This document shows, one piece after another, positions 1 through 10,484 of a stretch of 51,695 nucleotides of DNA (the stretch's first letter is position 1; the number at the start of each line of letters is the position of its first letter). Below the pieces are notes generated by a model, which worked only from the letters and a program-made list of their open reading frames with translations, had not been told where the DNA came from and searched no databases. Position numbers and translations under genes: made by a program. Origin of the DNA: Rathayibacter rhapontici (lineage in GTDB: Bacteria > Actinomycetota > Actinomycetes > Actinomycetales > Microbacteriaceae); contig NZ_MUKN01000029.1 in assembly GCF_001995175.1 (NCBI RefSeq), positions 1-51,695 on the forward strand. Direction: 5' to 3'.

Positions 1-30
1 CCCGTATCGGCACCGCGGAACGGAACGCAC

Positions 31-220
31 CCCGCTCTGCAGAACGCGACCACCCGCCCGAGCCGACAGCGCGGGGCCGCGCAGGGACCGGCCCCGCATC
101 GGCACCGCCGAACGGGCGATCCGCGTGCCAGCGGATCGCCCTAGGCGGACGCGACCCGCTCTGCAGAACGCGACCATCCACGAGAGCCGACCGCGCGGGG
201 CCGGGCAGGGACCGGCCCCG
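31..220. repeat. Imperfect direct repeat, two 66-bp copies, plus hairpin
   Basis: The two copies (31-96 and 155-220) start with the same CCCGCTCTGCAGAACGCGAC and end with the same CAGGGACCGGCCCCG, differing at a few bases in the middle. Both are preceded at different distances by an ATCGGCACCGC-like sequence (around 6 and 98). Between the copies is a perfect hairpin with 11-bp arms GGGCGATCCGC (114-124) and GCGGATCGCCC (131-141) and a 6-nt loop. No gene is visible in 1-220. The region lies directly downstream of the dGTPase gene; the repeat may continue beyond the left edge of the window. Confidence 0.8.
196..220 (-). terminator. GC-rich hairpin after dgt
   Basis: A 9-bp stem, CGGGGCCGG (196-204) with CCGGCCCCG (212-220), and a 7-nt loop directly follow the stop codon of the minus-strand dGTPase gene. 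There is no T-tract, as is common in high-GC actinomycetes, so the terminator role is inferred from position. A second, slightly weaker copy of the hairpin lies in the other repeat unit at about 72-96. Confidence 0.45.
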
Positions 221-1474
221 TCATGGACACAGCCTCTCGAACCACGCCAGGGCGCTCTGGTCGGTGAGGTTGGCGACCTGGTCGACGACGACGCGGCGGC
301 GGGCGTCGTCGGAGTCGTTCGCGCGCCAGTCCTCGGCGAAGCCGGGCTCGAGGACGCCCTCGCCGCGCTCGAGGAGGGTGTCGGCGAGGCGGGTGAGGAC
401 CTCGCGCTGCTGGGCGTAGATGGGCTGGCGGGTGTTCCGCGACATGACGAAGGTCGCGACGATGCCCTTGAGGACCGCGATCTCGGCCTGCTGCTCGCGC
501 GGCACCACGACGTGGCCGCCGAAGCGGACGAGGTCGGGGTGGGAGTACGCCTCGCGGGTCGCCTCGGTGGCGGCCGCGGCGAACCGCCCGATGAGCTGGC
601 TGGTCAGGTTCTTCAGGCGCGCCTGATCGCGGCGGGAGCCGTCCCACGAGTCGAGCCAGACGTCGAGCGAGTCGAGGCGGTCGAAGGCGGACACGAGCTC
701 GGCGTGCTCGATCTCGTCGCCGACCCAGGCGTGCATCGAGGCGACGAGGTCGTCGTGGTCGCTGCGGGAGCCGAGCGCCTCGACGTCGATGTAGCCCGAG
801 ACGACGGCGTCCTCGAAGTCGTGCACCGAGTAGGCGATGTCGTCCGAGAGGTCCATCACCTCGGCCTCGATGCAGCGCACGCCCTCGGGGGCGCCCTCGC
901 GCATCCAGGCGAACGCGGGGGCGTCGTCGGCGTAGAACCCGAACTTCGCCCGACCGGAGGGGTCCGCGACGGAGCGCGTGTCGGGCCACGGGTACTTGCA
1001 GCTGGCGTCGAGGCTCGCGCGGGTGAGGTTCAGACCGTAGGGGCGGTCGTCGTCGCCGAACACCTTCGGCTCGAGGCGGGTGAGCAGGCGGAAGGTCTGC
1101 GCGTTTCCCTCGAAGCCGCCGATGCCGTCGGCCCAGGCGTTGAGCGCGCGCTCGCCGTTGTGGCCGAAGGGCGGATGGCCGATGTCGTGCGCGAGGCAGG
1201 CGGTGTCGACGACGTCGGGGTCGAGGTCGAGGCTCGTCGCGAGCTCGCGGCCTATCTGCGCCACCTCGAGCGAGTGAGTCAGGCGGTTGCGGGCGAAGTC
1301 GACCCCGGCCGTGGGGCTGAGCACCTGCGTCTTGGCCGCGAGGCGGCGCAGGGCGCTGGAGTGGAACAGCCGAGCGCGGTCGCGCGCGAAATCGGACCGG
1401 CGGGTGGAGTGCTCCTCCGGCAGGAACCGCTCGACATCGACGAGCGAGTACCCCCAGAGCGCGCGGTCATCCAC
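221..1474 (-). CDS. dgt: Deoxyguanosinetriphosphate triphosphohydrolase-like protein (HD domain)
   Basis: The product of 417 residues is a dGTPase-family HD hydrolase, expected to split dNTPs into deoxynucleoside and triphosphate and so influence dNTP pools. The metal-binding HD signature is clear: NRLTHSLEVAQIGR with His67, and LAHDIGHPPFGHNGE with the His96-Asp97 pair. The N-terminal block GYSLVDVERF is typical of actinobacterial dGTPase-like proteins. A GTG at 1474 is chosen as start because the frame upstream (towards 1690) has no family similarity and runs inside the dus gene. The start overlaps the dus stop by 8 bp, so the two genes are probably cotranscribed. dGTPases sit next to dus genes in many actinomycetes. 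The biochemical substrate is not certain from sequence. Confidence 0.9.
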   Translation of the reverse strand: MDDRALWGYSLVDVERFLPEEHSTRRSDFARDRARLFHSSALRRLAAKTQVLSPTAGVDFARNRLTHSLEVAQIGRELATSLDLDPDVVDTACLAHDIGHPPFGHNGERALNAWADGIGGFEGNAQTFRLLTRLEPKVFGDDDRPYGLNLTRASLDASCKYPWPDTRSVADPSGRAKFGFYADDAPAFAWMREGAPEGVRCIEAEVMDLSDDIAYSVHDFEDAVVSGYIDVEALGSRSDHDDLVASMHAWVGDEIEHAELVSAFDRLDSLDVWLDSWDGSRRDQARLKNLTSQLIGRFAAAATEATREAYSHPDLVRFGGHVVVPREQQAEIAVLKGIVATFVMSRNTRQPIYAQQREVLTRLADTLLERGEGVLEPGFAEDWRANDSDDARRRVVVDQVANLTDQSALAWFERLCP

Positions 1475-2639
1475 CGCTGTGGTGGACTTCGGCGGCCGAC
1501 ACGTCGGCCCGCTGGCCGGCGTCGAGCTCGCGGGACTCGAGCCAGCGATCGGGCAGCGACGGGACCTTCGGCGAGCCGGCGCGACCGCGCTGGCCCTCGG
1601 CCGCCTCGCCGGGGTAGGGCACCTCGGGATCGAGCTGCGCGAGCAGCTCGTCGAGCTCGGCGAGGGTCTCGGCCGACGCCATGCGCGCACGCAGCTCCCC
1701 GCCGACGGGGTAGCCCTTGAAGTACCAGGCGACGTGCTTGCGGATGTCGCGGCAGCCGCGCTCCTCGCTCTCGAAGAACTCGCAGATGAGCTCGGCGTGC
1801 CGGCGGAACGCGACGGCCACCTGGCCCAGCGTCGGGCGGAACCGCTGGTCCGAGCCGGCGAAGGCCGCGGCGAGGTCGCCGAACAGCCATGGGCGGCCGA
1901 GGCAGCCGCGGCCGACCACGACGCCGTCGCAGCCGGTCTCGGCCATCATCCGCAGCGCGTCCTCGGCCGACCAGATGTCGCCGTTGCCGAGCACGGGCAC
2001 GCTCGTGATCGCCTCTTTCAGCGTCGCGATGGCCGACCAGTCGGCGTGGCCGCTGTAGAACTCGGACGCGGTGCGGGCGTGGAGGGCGATGGAGGCGACT
2101 CCCGCCGCCTCGGCCGCACGGGCCGCCTCGAGGTAGGTGAGGTGATCGGCGTCGATGCCCTTGCGCATCTTGACGGTCAGCGGCACGTCGCCCGCGGCCT
2201 TCACCGCACCCTCGACGATCTGCCGGAACAGGGGCAGCTTCCACGGCAGCGCCGCTCCCCCGCCCTTCCTGGTCACCTTGGCGACCGGGCAGCCGAAGTT
2301 GAGGTCGATGTGGTCGGCGCGGTCCTCCGCGACGAGCATGGTGACCGCCTCGGCGACCGTCTTCGGGTCGACTCCGTAGAGCTGGATGGAGCGCACGGAC
2401 TCGCTGGGATGGTGGCGGATGAGGCGCATCGACTCCGGCGTGCGCTCGACGAGCGCGCGGGAGGTGATCATCTCGCTCACGTAGAGCCCCGCGCCGAACT
2501 CGCGGCAGAGGCGGCGGAACGCGGTGTTGGTGATCCCCGCCATGGGAGCGAGGACGACCGGCGCGTCGAGTTGGAGGGGGCCGATGCGCAGCGCCGGCGC
2601 GGGTCGCGCGGGCGGTGGGGCCAGAAGAGTGGAGGACAT
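1467..2639 (-). CDS. dus: tRNA-dihydrouridine synthase (DusB-like)
   Basis: This 390-residue FMN enzyme reduces specific uridines in the tRNA D-loop to dihydrouridine. Visible landmarks are LAPMAGITNTAFR at residues 30-42 (FMN-binding start of the TIM barrel), the block IDLNFGCPVAKVTRKGGGAAL with catalytic Cys117, and VKMRKGID further on. The ATG at 2639 has a GGGAG Shine-Dalgarno sequence about 10 nt upstream; the longer open frame upstream of it overlaps the divergent ybaK-like gene and is unlikely to be coding. The gene is first of a two-gene unit with dgt, whose start it overlaps. DusB assignment is by general similarity; the exact uridine position modified is unknown. Confidence 0.92.
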   Translation of the reverse strand: MSSTLLAPPPARPAPALRIGPLQLDAPVVLAPMAGITNTAFRRLCREFGAGLYVSEMITSRALVERTPESMRLIRHHPSESVRSIQLYGVDPKTVAEAVTMLVAEDRADHIDLNFGCPVAKVTRKGGGAALPWKLPLFRQIVEGAVKAAGDVPLTVKMRKGIDADHLTYLEAARAAEAAGVASIALHARTASEFYSGHADWSAIATLKEAITSVPVLGNGDIWSAEDALRMMAETGCDGVVVGRGCLGRPWLFGDLAAAFAGSDQRFRPTLGQVAVAFRRHAELICEFFESEERGCRDIRKHVAWYFKGYPVGGELRARMASAETLAELDELLAQLDPEVPYPGEAAEGQRGRAGSPKVPSLPDRWLESRELDAGQRADVSAAEVHHSGG

Positions 2640-2700
2640 CGGTATCGATTCTCCCAGATCCTGTGTTGGGGAAGGCGAGACGAGCAGAGGAGGCGGATCG

Positions 2701-3198
2701 ATGAGCACGATCGATGCTGGGGAGGACGGGGCGACGCGCTTCGAGGCGGACGCCCGGGCGCGCGGACTGGACGTGGAGGTCGTCGAGAGGCCCGAGGCCG
2801 GGAGCCTCGACGAGGCCGCGGGACTGCTCGGAATCGAGCCGGGCACGATCGTCAAGTCGCTCGTCGTGAAGCGCCACGACGGCGGGCTGCTCTTCGCGCT
2901 GATCCCCGGCGGACGGCAGATCTCGTGGCCGAAGCTGCGCGCGGTGGTCGGAGTGAACAAGCTGAGGATGCCCGAGGAGTCGGTGGCGTTCGAGGCCACC
3001 GGGTACCGTCGCGGAACCATCACGCCGATCGGCTCCACGACCGCCTGGCCCGTCGTCGCCGACGAGCGCATCCGTGGCCGGCGCATCGCCATGGGCGCCG
3101 GGACTCCGGGTCGCAGCGCCTTCGTCGACGCCGACGCGCTGATCGACGCCTACGGCGCCGAGGTGGCCGACATCAGCGTCGAGGAGCCTCCGCGCTGA
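2701..3198 (+). CDS. YbaK/EbsC-family aminoacyl-tRNA deacylase
   Basis: A 165-residue protein of the YbaK/ProX-like family, which hydrolyses mischarged tRNAs (in YbaK itself Cys-tRNAPro). Family features are TIVKSLVVK, the central VVGVNKLRMP and the G-rich C-terminal part GRRIAMGAGTPGRSAFVDADAL. The start at 2701 is supported by AGAGGAGG at 2686-2693. It is divergent from dus (61-bp gap holding both promoters) and its last 26 bp overlap tail-to-tail with the small Cys-protein gene on the other strand. Substrate specificity cannot be read from the sequence; the annotation as a deacylase is family-level. Confidence 0.88.
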   Translation: MSTIDAGEDGATRFEADARARGLDVEVVERPEAGSLDEAAGLLGIEPGTIVKSLVVKRHDGGLLFALIPGGRQISWPKLRAVVGVNKLRMPEESVAFEATGYRRGTITPIGSTTAWPVVADERIRGRRIAMGAGTPGRSAFVDADALIDAYGAEVADISVEEPPR

Positions 3199-3289
3199 CC
3201 GCAGCGGGATCGGGCGCCACGGCCGGCACGGCGCAGACCCCGTCCTCGCAGACGGGCACGCCGGCGGCTCCGAGCATCTCGAAGCTCAC
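3173..3289 (-). CDS. Small 38-residue Cys protein coupled to dsbA-like gene
   Basis: The GTG at 3289 overlaps the TGA of the DsbA-like gene in a GTGA arrangement, the same coupling used repeatedly by real operons in this window. The product has 38 residues and contains a paired-cysteine motif, VCEDGVCAVP, at about residues 13-22, followed by an Ala/Pro-rich tail. I do not recognise a named family. A thiol or metal role is only a guess based on the two cysteines and the oxidoreductase neighbour. Its 3' end overlaps the convergent ybaK-like gene by 26 bp. Chance ORFs of this size are common in GC-rich DNA, so confidence is moderate. Confidence 0.5.
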   Translation of the reverse strand: MSFEMLGAAGVPVCEDGVCAVPAVAPDPAAVSAEAPRR

Positions 3290-3966
3290 GACGCGCTCAC
3301 CCGCTGCTCGAGGACGTGCTCGAGCACCTCGGTGAACGCCTGCGGCTCCTGTGCGCCCGAGACGCCGAAGCGGCCGTCGAGGACGAAGAACGGAACGCCG
3401 TTGATCCCGTACTCGCGGGCCTGAGCGATGTCGGCCTGCACGTCGGGCAGGTGGCGCTGCTCCGCGAGGACCTGCGCCGTCTCGGCCTCGTCGAGGCCGA
3501 CCTCGGCGGCGAGCGACGCGAGGACCGCCGGATCCGCGAGATCGCGGCCCTCGACGAAGTACGCGCTCAGGAGCCGCTCCTTCAGCTCGAGCTGCAGGCC
3601 CTGCGCCTTCGCGTGGTGCAGCGCCTGGTGCGCGGTGACGGTCTTGACGTGCCGCACCGTCTCGAAGCGGTAGTCGAGCCCGACGCTCGCCGCGATGGCG
3701 GTCACGGTGTCGAGCATCTGCTGCGCCTGCGCCTCGGGGATCCCCTTGTGCTCGGCCAGGAACGCCGCTTCGCCCCCGCGGTAGTCCTCGGGGGTGTCCG
3801 GCGACAGCTCGAAGCTGCGGTACTCGATCGCCACGGCGGGCGCCTCCGGGTGGGCGAGGCGGAAGGCCTCGAGCCCGCGCTCGAACCTGCGCTTGCCGAT
3901 GTAGCACCAGGGGCACGCGATGTCCGACCAGACGTCGACGGTGATGGGGGGCTGGGAGTCGCTCAC
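3286..3966 (-). CDS. DsbA-family thiol oxidoreductase (FrnE-like)
   Basis: A 226-residue cytoplasmic DsbA/FrnE-like protein with no signal peptide. The thioredoxin-fold active site CPWC is at residues 18-21 in VWSDIACPWCYIGKRRFE, followed by the helical insertion and the cis-Pro region GINGVPFFVLDGRFGVSGAQ near the C terminus, all typical of the 2-hydroxychromene-2-carboxylate isomerase/DsbA group (PF01323). It probably acts in thiol-disulfide exchange or as a polyketide-type isomerase; the cellular substrate is unknown. It starts 27 bp after the aminotransferase-like gene and its stop overlaps the start of the small Cys-protein gene, so the three may be one transcript. Confidence 0.9.
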   Translation of the reverse strand: MSDSQPPITVDVWSDIACPWCYIGKRRFERGLEAFRLAHPEAPAVAIEYRSFELSPDTPEDYRGGEAAFLAEHKGIPEAQAQQMLDTVTAIAASVGLDYRFETVRHVKTVTAHQALHHAKAQGLQLELKERLLSAYFVEGRDLADPAVLASLAAEVGLDEAETAQVLAEQRHLPDVQADIAQAREYGINGVPFFVLDGRFGVSGAQEPQAFTEVLEHVLEQRVSAS

Positions 3967-3993
3967 TCCGAGGACAACCGAGCAGGGCCGCCG

Positions 3994-5052
3994 CTATTCC
4001 CGCAGCAGCCGGACCAGCTCGTCCACGTCGGACTCGTCGTTCCAGACGTGGAACGCGACCCGCAGCCGCCCGCCGCGTCCCGACACCTTGATGCCCGCCT
4101 CGAGCAGGCGCGCCAGGTCCGCGCCGTCCTCGTCCGGCCACGAGACGATCGCCCGGTGCTGCGGGTCGCGATCGAGCCGCTCGCACAGCAGGTCTCCGAG
4201 ACCGGAGGCGTGCCGCCAGACCTCGTCGACGTCGAGCGAGCCGAGCAGGGCGAGCGACGCCTCCGCTCCCACGAACGCCTGCCAGGCGGGCGAGACGTCG
4301 AACCGGCGGGCGTTCTCGGCGAGGTGCATCGCCGGCCCGTAGCAGGACGACCAGACGTCCTCCCCCGAGTACCAGCCGGCCTGCAGCGGCACGAGCTCGG
4401 CGGCGTACTCCGGCGAGACCGTGAGGAACGCGACTCCGCGGGGCGAGCAGAGCCACTTGTACGCGTGGGTGAGCGTGGCGTCGAAGCGGGAGGCGTCGAC
4501 GGGCAGCACTCCCGCCGCCTGGGTCAGGTCGCACGCGGTCCGCGCCCCGCACCGGGAGGCCGCCTCGATGACCGCGTCGAGGTCGGCGACCGCTCCGCTC
4601 CTGGACTGCACGGCCGAGAAGACGACCAGGTCGTCGGCGGGCTCGACCGAGTCGGCCAGCGCCTCCAGCGGCACCGAGCGCACGGTGATGCCGCGGTGGG
4701 CCTGGGCGAGGAACGGGAAGACGATGGAGGAGAAGTCGCCGTCGACGCAGAGCACCCGCGCGCCGTCCGGCAGCGAGCCCGCGAGGACTGAGGCCATCGC
4801 CGAGGTCTGCGAGCCGATCGCGACGCGCTCGACGGGGACGCCGACCATCCCCGCGAAGGAGGCCCGGGCGCGCTCGGCGACGTCGCCGTAGCCGGCGGCC
4901 GTGTTCTCGCCCGCGGCCCAGCGGTCGAGGTCGAGGCGCAGCGCCTCGACGCTCTCGCGCGGAGGCAGGCCGAGCGTGCAGGCGTTGTGATAGCCGCGCG
5001 CGCCGGCGAACCGCTCGCGCAGGGCGGTCACGGACGGGCCTGGAGTACTCAC
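3994..5052 (-). CDS. Class V aminotransferase-fold PLP enzyme (kynureninase/desulfurase-like)
   Basis: The 352-residue product belongs to the fold-type I, class V PLP family. The predicted Schiff-base lysine is Lys199 in THAYKWLCSPRG, preceded by the cofactor-binding aspartate in TACDLTQAAG (about residue 175) and the phosphate-binding GSQTSAM near residue 80. The arrangement fits kynureninase- or isopenicillin-epimerase-like members, but no residue pattern identifies the substrate. GTG start at 5052. It is followed by the DsbA-like gene 27 bp downstream on the same strand. Which reaction it catalyses remains open. Confidence 0.82.
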   Translation of the reverse strand: MSTPGPSVTALRERFAGARGYHNACTLGLPPRESVEALRLDLDRWAAGENTAAGYGDVAERARASFAGMVGVPVERVAIGSQTSAMASVLAGSLPDGARVLCVDGDFSSIVFPFLAQAHRGITVRSVPLEALADSVEPADDLVVFSAVQSRSGAVADLDAVIEAASRCGARTACDLTQAAGVLPVDASRFDATLTHAYKWLCSPRGVAFLTVSPEYAAELVPLQAGWYSGEDVWSSCYGPAMHLAENARRFDVSPAWQAFVGAEASLALLGSLDVDEVWRHASGLGDLLCERLDRDPQHRAIVSWPDEDGADLARLLEAGIKVSGRGGRLRVAFHVWNDESDVDELVRLLRE

Positions 5053-5116
5053 CCTTCGAGGATCCCCCTCCCCCGCCGGATCGCCAAGAGCGCTCCCACG
5101 CCGGGCGCGTCGGTCC

Positions 5117-6139
5117 TCAGCGGGCCGCGAGGGCGTGCGCCTGCTCGATCACCGCGACGACGGCGAGGGCCTCGCGCACGTCGACGGGCGCCGGGGCGCC
5201 CTCCTGCAGGGTGCGGGCGACGCCCTCGTAGAAGGACGCGTAGCGGCCGCGCTCGCTGGGCACGGGGCGGCGTCCGGAGTCGTCCGTCAGCACTCCCCAC
5301 GCCTCGCGCGGGACCTCGCCGAAGCCGGCGTCGTCCACCCGCGCTCCCCCGTGCCGCAGGGCGTTCTCCTGCGGATCGAGCCCGTCGACGGAGAAGGCGG
5401 CTCCGGTGCCGAGGACGCGGAACCGCGGCCCGGTCGCCCGGGCGACGCGGCTCATGGCCAGGTGCGAGCGGACCCCGCTGCGGTGCAGGAGCGACACGAA
5501 GGCGTCGTCCTCGCTCGCCCCGCCCGCGTGCATCACTCGCGTCTCGGCGGCGGTGACGGTCGCGGGTCCGAAGAGCACGAGCGCCTGGTCGACGAGGTGG
5601 CTGCCGAGGTCGAAGAGGATCCCGCCGCCCTGCTCCGGGCCGATCGCGCTCTGCCAGCGCCCGGTCTTCGGCGCGCTCCAGCGCTCGAACGTCGACTCGA
5701 AGCGCACGACCTCGCCGAGGGCGCCCTCGTCGAGCAGTCGCCGCACCGTCAGGAAGTCCGCGTCCCAGCGCCGGTTCTGGAACACGAGGACGGGCGCGCC
5801 GCCCGCCTCGGACGCCGCGACGATCGCCTCGGCATCGGCGATGCTCGGTGCGAACGGCTTGTCGACCACGACCGCGACGCCCGCCTCGAGCACGGCGACC
5901 GCCTGCTCGCGATGCACCGACGGCGGAGACGCGAGCACCACGAGGTCCGGGCGCTCGGCGAGGGCGGCGGCGGTGTCGGCGACGATCCGCGCTCCGGGAT
6001 GAGCGGCGGCGGCGCTCGCGGCCCGCACCGCGTTCGACGTCGCCACCGCGACGATCTCGAACGACGGATCGGCGGCCAGGAACGGACCGTGGAACACGCT
6101 GCCCGCCAGCCCGTAGCCGACGACGGCGACACGGATCAC
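5117..6139 (-). CDS. Gfo/Idh/MocA-family NAD(P)-dependent oxidoreductase
   Basis: A 340-residue oxidoreductase with an N-terminal Rossmann fold ([20 protein letters not shown], GxGxxG-like at residues 8-13) and the family's EKP-like motif as VVDKPFAP with Lys94, followed by the C-terminal alpha/beta domain containing [21 protein letters not shown]. Members oxidise or reduce sugars, inositols or related polyols; the substrate here is unknown. The GTG at 6139 overlaps the uppS stop in a GTGA arrangement, so it is translated from the recO-uppS transcript, which is an unusual partner for those genes and may simply reflect an operon tail. Confidence 0.88.
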   Translation of the reverse strand: MIRVAVVGYGLAGSVFHGPFLAADPSFEIVAVATSNAVRAASAAAAHPGARIVADTAAALAERPDLVVLASPPSVHREQAVAVLEAGVAVVVDKPFAPSIADAEAIVAASEAGGAPVLVFQNRRWDADFLTVRRLLDEGALGEVVRFESTFERWSAPKTGRWQSAIGPEQGGGILFDLGSHLVDQALVLFGPATVTAAETRVMHAGGASEDDAFVSLLHRSGVRSHLAMSRVARATGPRFRVLGTGAAFSVDGLDPQENALRHGGARVDDAGFGEVPREAWGVLTDDSGRRPVPSERGRYASFYEGVARTLQEGAPAPVDVREALAVVAVIEQAHALAAR

Positions 6140-6939
6140 GTCGCGGCCCCCGGCACGTCGACGGCACCGCCGAAGCGGCGGGAGCGACCGGAGTAGTGCT
6201 CGATCGCCTCCCACAGGTCGGTCCGCGAGAAGTCGGGCCACAGCCGGTCGAGGAACACCATCTCGGCGTACGCGCTCTGCCAGAGCAGGAAGTTGCTGGT
6301 GCGCTGCTCTCCCGAGGAGCGCAGGAAGAGGTCGACGTCGGGCATCTCGGGCACGTAGAGCGCCTTCGCGATCGTCTTCTCGGTGATGCCGGACGGCTTG
6401 AGCCTGCCCGCCGCGACCTCGCCCGCGAGCCGCTGCACGGCGTCCGCGATCTCGGTGCGGCCGCCGTAGTTGACGCACATCGTGAGCGTCAGGACGTCGT
6501 TGCCCGCGGTCAGCTTCTCGGCGAACTGCAGCTCGTTGATCACCGAGGCCCAGAGCCGGGGCTTCCGCCCCGCCCAGCGGATGCGCACGCCCCACTCGTT
6601 GAGCTGGTCGCGACGGCGGTGCAGCACGTCGCGGTTGAACCCCATCAGGAAGCGCACCTCCTCGGGCGAGCGCTTCCAGTTCTCGGTCGAGAACGCGTAG
6701 ACGCTGAGGTGCTTCACCCCGATCTGGATCGCTCCCGCCACGACGTCGAGCAGCGCCGCCTCACCGCGCTTGTGCCCCTCGATGCGGGTGAGCCCGCGCC
6801 CGTTGGCCCAGCGGCCGTTGCCGTCCATGACGATCGCGACGTGACCGGGGACGGCCTTCCGCGGCACGTCCGGCGGGTACAGCCCGGTCCAGTCGAGCTC
6901 GCGGTAGGGCTCGGCGTCCTTGTGGGTGAAGGGCTTCAT
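6136..6939 (-). CDS. uppS: Isoprenyl (undecaprenyl-type) diphosphate synthase
   Basis: This 267-residue cis-prenyltransferase adds isopentenyl units to an allylic diphosphate, producing the lipid carrier precursor for peptidoglycan and glycans. The catalytic block [12 protein letters not shown] carries Asp39; downstream are [12 protein letters not shown], the NYGGRTEI block, and [24 protein letters not shown], all diagnostic of the family. The start ATG at 6939 overlaps the recO stop (ATGA), matching the conserved actinobacterial recO-uppS order. Chain length of the product (short Z-FPP or long decaprenyl type) cannot be settled here. Encoded next to, and coupled with, the downstream Gfo/Idh/MocA gene. 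Confidence 0.95.
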   Translation of the reverse strand: MKPFTHKDAEPYRELDWTGLYPPDVPRKAVPGHVAIVMDGNGRWANGRGLTRIEGHKRGEAALLDVVAGAIQIGVKHLSVYAFSTENWKRSPEEVRFLMGFNRDVLHRRRDQLNEWGVRIRWAGRKPRLWASVINELQFAEKLTAGNDVLTLTMCVNYGGRTEIADAVQRLAGEVAAGRLKPSGITEKTIAKALYVPEMPDVDLFLRSSGEQRTSNFLLWQSAYAEMVFLDRLWPDFSRTDLWEAIEHYSGRSRRFGGAVDVPGAAT

Positions 6940-7658
6940 CGGGTGACGTGCTCCAGGGATCTCAGTCCTCGTTCGAGGTGGAACTGCGTGTAGGCGGCGA
7001 CGACTCCGCTCGCGCGCGACCGGGTCGAGGGCTCGGTGGACTCGGCGTGCGCCCAGTCGCCGGAGAGCAGAGCGCCGAGCAGCACGACGACCTCCGGAGC
7101 GACGCGCGGGGCTCCGGGAGGCGTGCAGTCCTCGCAGACCACGCCGCCCAGCTGCACGACCACGGCGCCGTGCGGTCCGGGGGCGCCGCACCTGGCGCAG
7201 TCCTCGAAGCTCGGCGCCCAGCCCGCGATCGACAGCGCGCGCAGGAGATAGGAGTCGAGGGTCAGCACCGGCTCGTGCTCGCGTCGCGAGAGCGAGCGCA
7301 GCGCGCCCACGAGCAGCAGGTACTGCTGGAGGGACGCGTCGGAGTCGGTCAGCCGGTCTGCTGTCTCGACCATGGCGTTGGCGGCGGTGTAGCAGTCGTA
7401 GTCGGCGGCGATCAGGGCGCCGTAGGCGCCGATCGACTCGGCCTGCGTGACGATGTCGAGGCTGCGGCCCTCGTACAGCTGCAGATCGGCGACCATGAAC
7501 GGCTCGAGCCGCGAGCCGAACTTGGATCCGGTCTTGCGGACGCCCTTGGCGACGGCGCGGATCTTGCCGTGCCCGCGAGAGAGCAGGGTCACGATGCGAT
7601 CCGCCTCGCCCAGTTTGTGCGTGCGGAGCACCACGGCTTCGTCACGGTAGGTGGGCAT
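6936..7658 (-). CDS. recO: DNA repair protein RecO
   Basis: A 240-residue RecO protein, which works with RecF and RecR in loading RecA at gaps. The N-terminal OB fold begins [31 protein letters not shown], and the C-terminal zinc site has Cys154/Cys157 (CARC) and Cys175/Cys178 (CEDC). A GATAAT -10 element ends 7 nt before the ATG at 7658, so the mRNA is likely leaderless; a longer reading frame upstream would overlap the divergent TRIC-family gene. First gene of recO-uppS-oxidoreductase, each coupled by a 4-bp overlap. Confidence 0.95.
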   Translation of the reverse strand: MPTYRDEAVVLRTHKLGEADRIVTLLSRGHGKIRAVAKGVRKTGSKFGSRLEPFMVADLQLYEGRSLDIVTQAESIGAYGALIAADYDCYTAANAMVETADRLTDSDASLQQYLLLVGALRSLSRREHEPVLTLDSYLLRALSIAGWAPSFEDCARCGAPGPHGAVVVQLGGVVCEDCTPPGAPRVAPEVVVLLGALLSGDWAHAESTEPSTRSRASGVVAAYTQFHLERGLRSLEHVTR

Positions 7659-7665
7659 GAGCTCG

Positions 7666-7671
7666 ATTATC
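7666..7671 (-). promoter_or_regulatory. -10 element of recO (leaderless start)
   Basis: GATAAT on the minus strand is followed by 7 nt and then the recO ATG, which would put the transcription start on or next to the start codon. No good -35 hexamer is visible. Inferred from sequence only. Confidence 0.5.
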
Positions 7672-7739
7672 CTCCCCGCCACCGACAACCTCCTGGCCGT
7701 CGGGCCGGTCGATCGACGCGAGCGTGGAACGATGGGCCG

Positions 7740-8408
7740 GTGGCCGACACCCTCTTCGTGATCCCCGCCTGGGCCGACCTCCTCGCGATCGCCATCGGCT
7801 GCCTCCAGGGCGCGATGTTCGCGGGCGAGTTCCGCGACCGCCGGATCGACCTGCTCGGCGTGACGATCATCGGCACGGCGACCGGGCTGGGCGGCGGCGT
7901 GCTGCGCGATCTGCTGCTGCAGACCCCTCTCGTGGCCCTGCACACCAACGCCTACCTGATCGTCGCGGTCGCCGCCTCGCTGGTCGGGATGCTGCTCCAG
8001 CACGTGCTGAACCGCGTCGACGGCACGATCACCGCGCTCGACGCCCTGACGCTCGGGCTCTTCGGCGCGATCGGCACGACGAAGGCGCTGGCGCTCGGCG
8101 TGCCGGAGGTGCCGGCCGTCTTCGTCGGCACGGTGTCGGCGGTCGGCGGGTCGGTCATCCGCGACGTGCTGCTCAACCGGCCGATCGCGCTGATGCACGT
8201 GGGCTCGCTCTACGCGATCGCCGCGACCGCCGGTACGGCCGTGCTCGTGGCGGGCCTGCGCTTCGGGATGCTCATCGACTTCGCCGCGCCGCTCGCCGTG
8301 GGCGTCACCACGCTGATCCGCCTGCTGGCCGTGCGCTACGGCTGGAGCCTGCCCGAGCAGCGCGCCCTGAACCGGGTCCCCCGCCTCCACTGGCGCCGCC
8401 GCGCCTAG
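7740..8408 (+). CDS. TRIC-family (UPF0126) membrane protein
   Basis: A 222-residue inner-membrane protein with about seven hydrophobic segments and the family's internal duplication: [20 protein letters not shown] in the first half and [22 protein letters not shown] in the second. UPF0126/YicG-type proteins are the prokaryotic homologues of trimeric intracellular cation channels, so a K+-permeable channel role is likely at family level. The GTG at 7740 is the only start that gives the usual N terminus ([19 protein letters not shown]). It is divergent from recO and convergent with leuA, with a strong hairpin after its stop. Confidence 0.9.
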   Translation: MADTLFVIPAWADLLAIAIGCLQGAMFAGEFRDRRIDLLGVTIIGTATGLGGGVLRDLLLQTPLVALHTNAYLIVAVAASLVGMLLQHVLNRVDGTITALDALTLGLFGAIGTTKALALGVPEVPAVFVGTVSAVGGSVIRDVLLNRPIALMHVGSLYAIAATAGTAVLVAGLRFGMLIDFAAPLAVGVTTLIRLLAVRYGWSLPEQRALNRVPRLHWRRRA

Positions 8409-8420
8409 ACGGGCCGTGAA

Positions 8421-8490
8421 CCGAGGGAACCCCGACCCGTCGAGGGAACCCGCTGATGCAGGCTCCCTCGACAGGCCGGGGTTCCCTCGG
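8421..8490. terminator. Nested bidirectional hairpin between TRIC gene and leuA
   Basis: The outer arms CCGAGGGAACCCCG (8421-8434) and CGGGGTTCCCTCGG (8477-8490) pair perfectly over 14 bp, and inner arms GTCGAGGGA (8439-8447) and TCCCTCGAC (8464-8472) pair over 9 bp. It lies between the ends of two convergent genes, so it can serve both as transcription terminator. The internal repetition of GAGGGAACC also makes it look like a duplicated or mobile palindromic unit. Confidence 0.75.
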
Positions 8491-8499
8491 CCGGACGGA

Positions 8500-10439
<1,940 letters not shown>

Positions 10440-10445
10440 GCGGCC

Positions 10446-10474
10446 AGGCTAGCACTGCGCGGCGCCGGGGTCAC
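10446..10474 (-). promoter_or_regulatory. Promoter of leuA leader
   Basis: On the minus strand GTGACC (10474-10469), a 17-bp spacer and TAGCCT (10451-10446) form a sigma-70-like promoter with a TG-type extension just before the -10. Transcription would begin about 6-7 nt downstream, at the GTG of the leader peptide. It lies just after the stop codon of the response-regulator gene. Confidence 0.65.
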
Positions 10475-10484
10475 CCGCAGGCGC

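Noticed and set aside
1..220. Possible CRISPR array
   Set aside because: Only two imperfect, long repeats with unequal spacing; no regular spacers.
125..1720. Plus-strand open frame across the dgt gene
   Set aside because: A shadow of the minus-strand dGTPase; Val/Ala/Glu/Gly-rich with no motif.
2640..3092. A longer N terminus for the dihydrouridine synthase
   Set aside because: It would overlap the divergent YbaK-like gene, which has a strong Shine-Dalgarno sequence; the ATG at 2639 gives the normal family N terminus.
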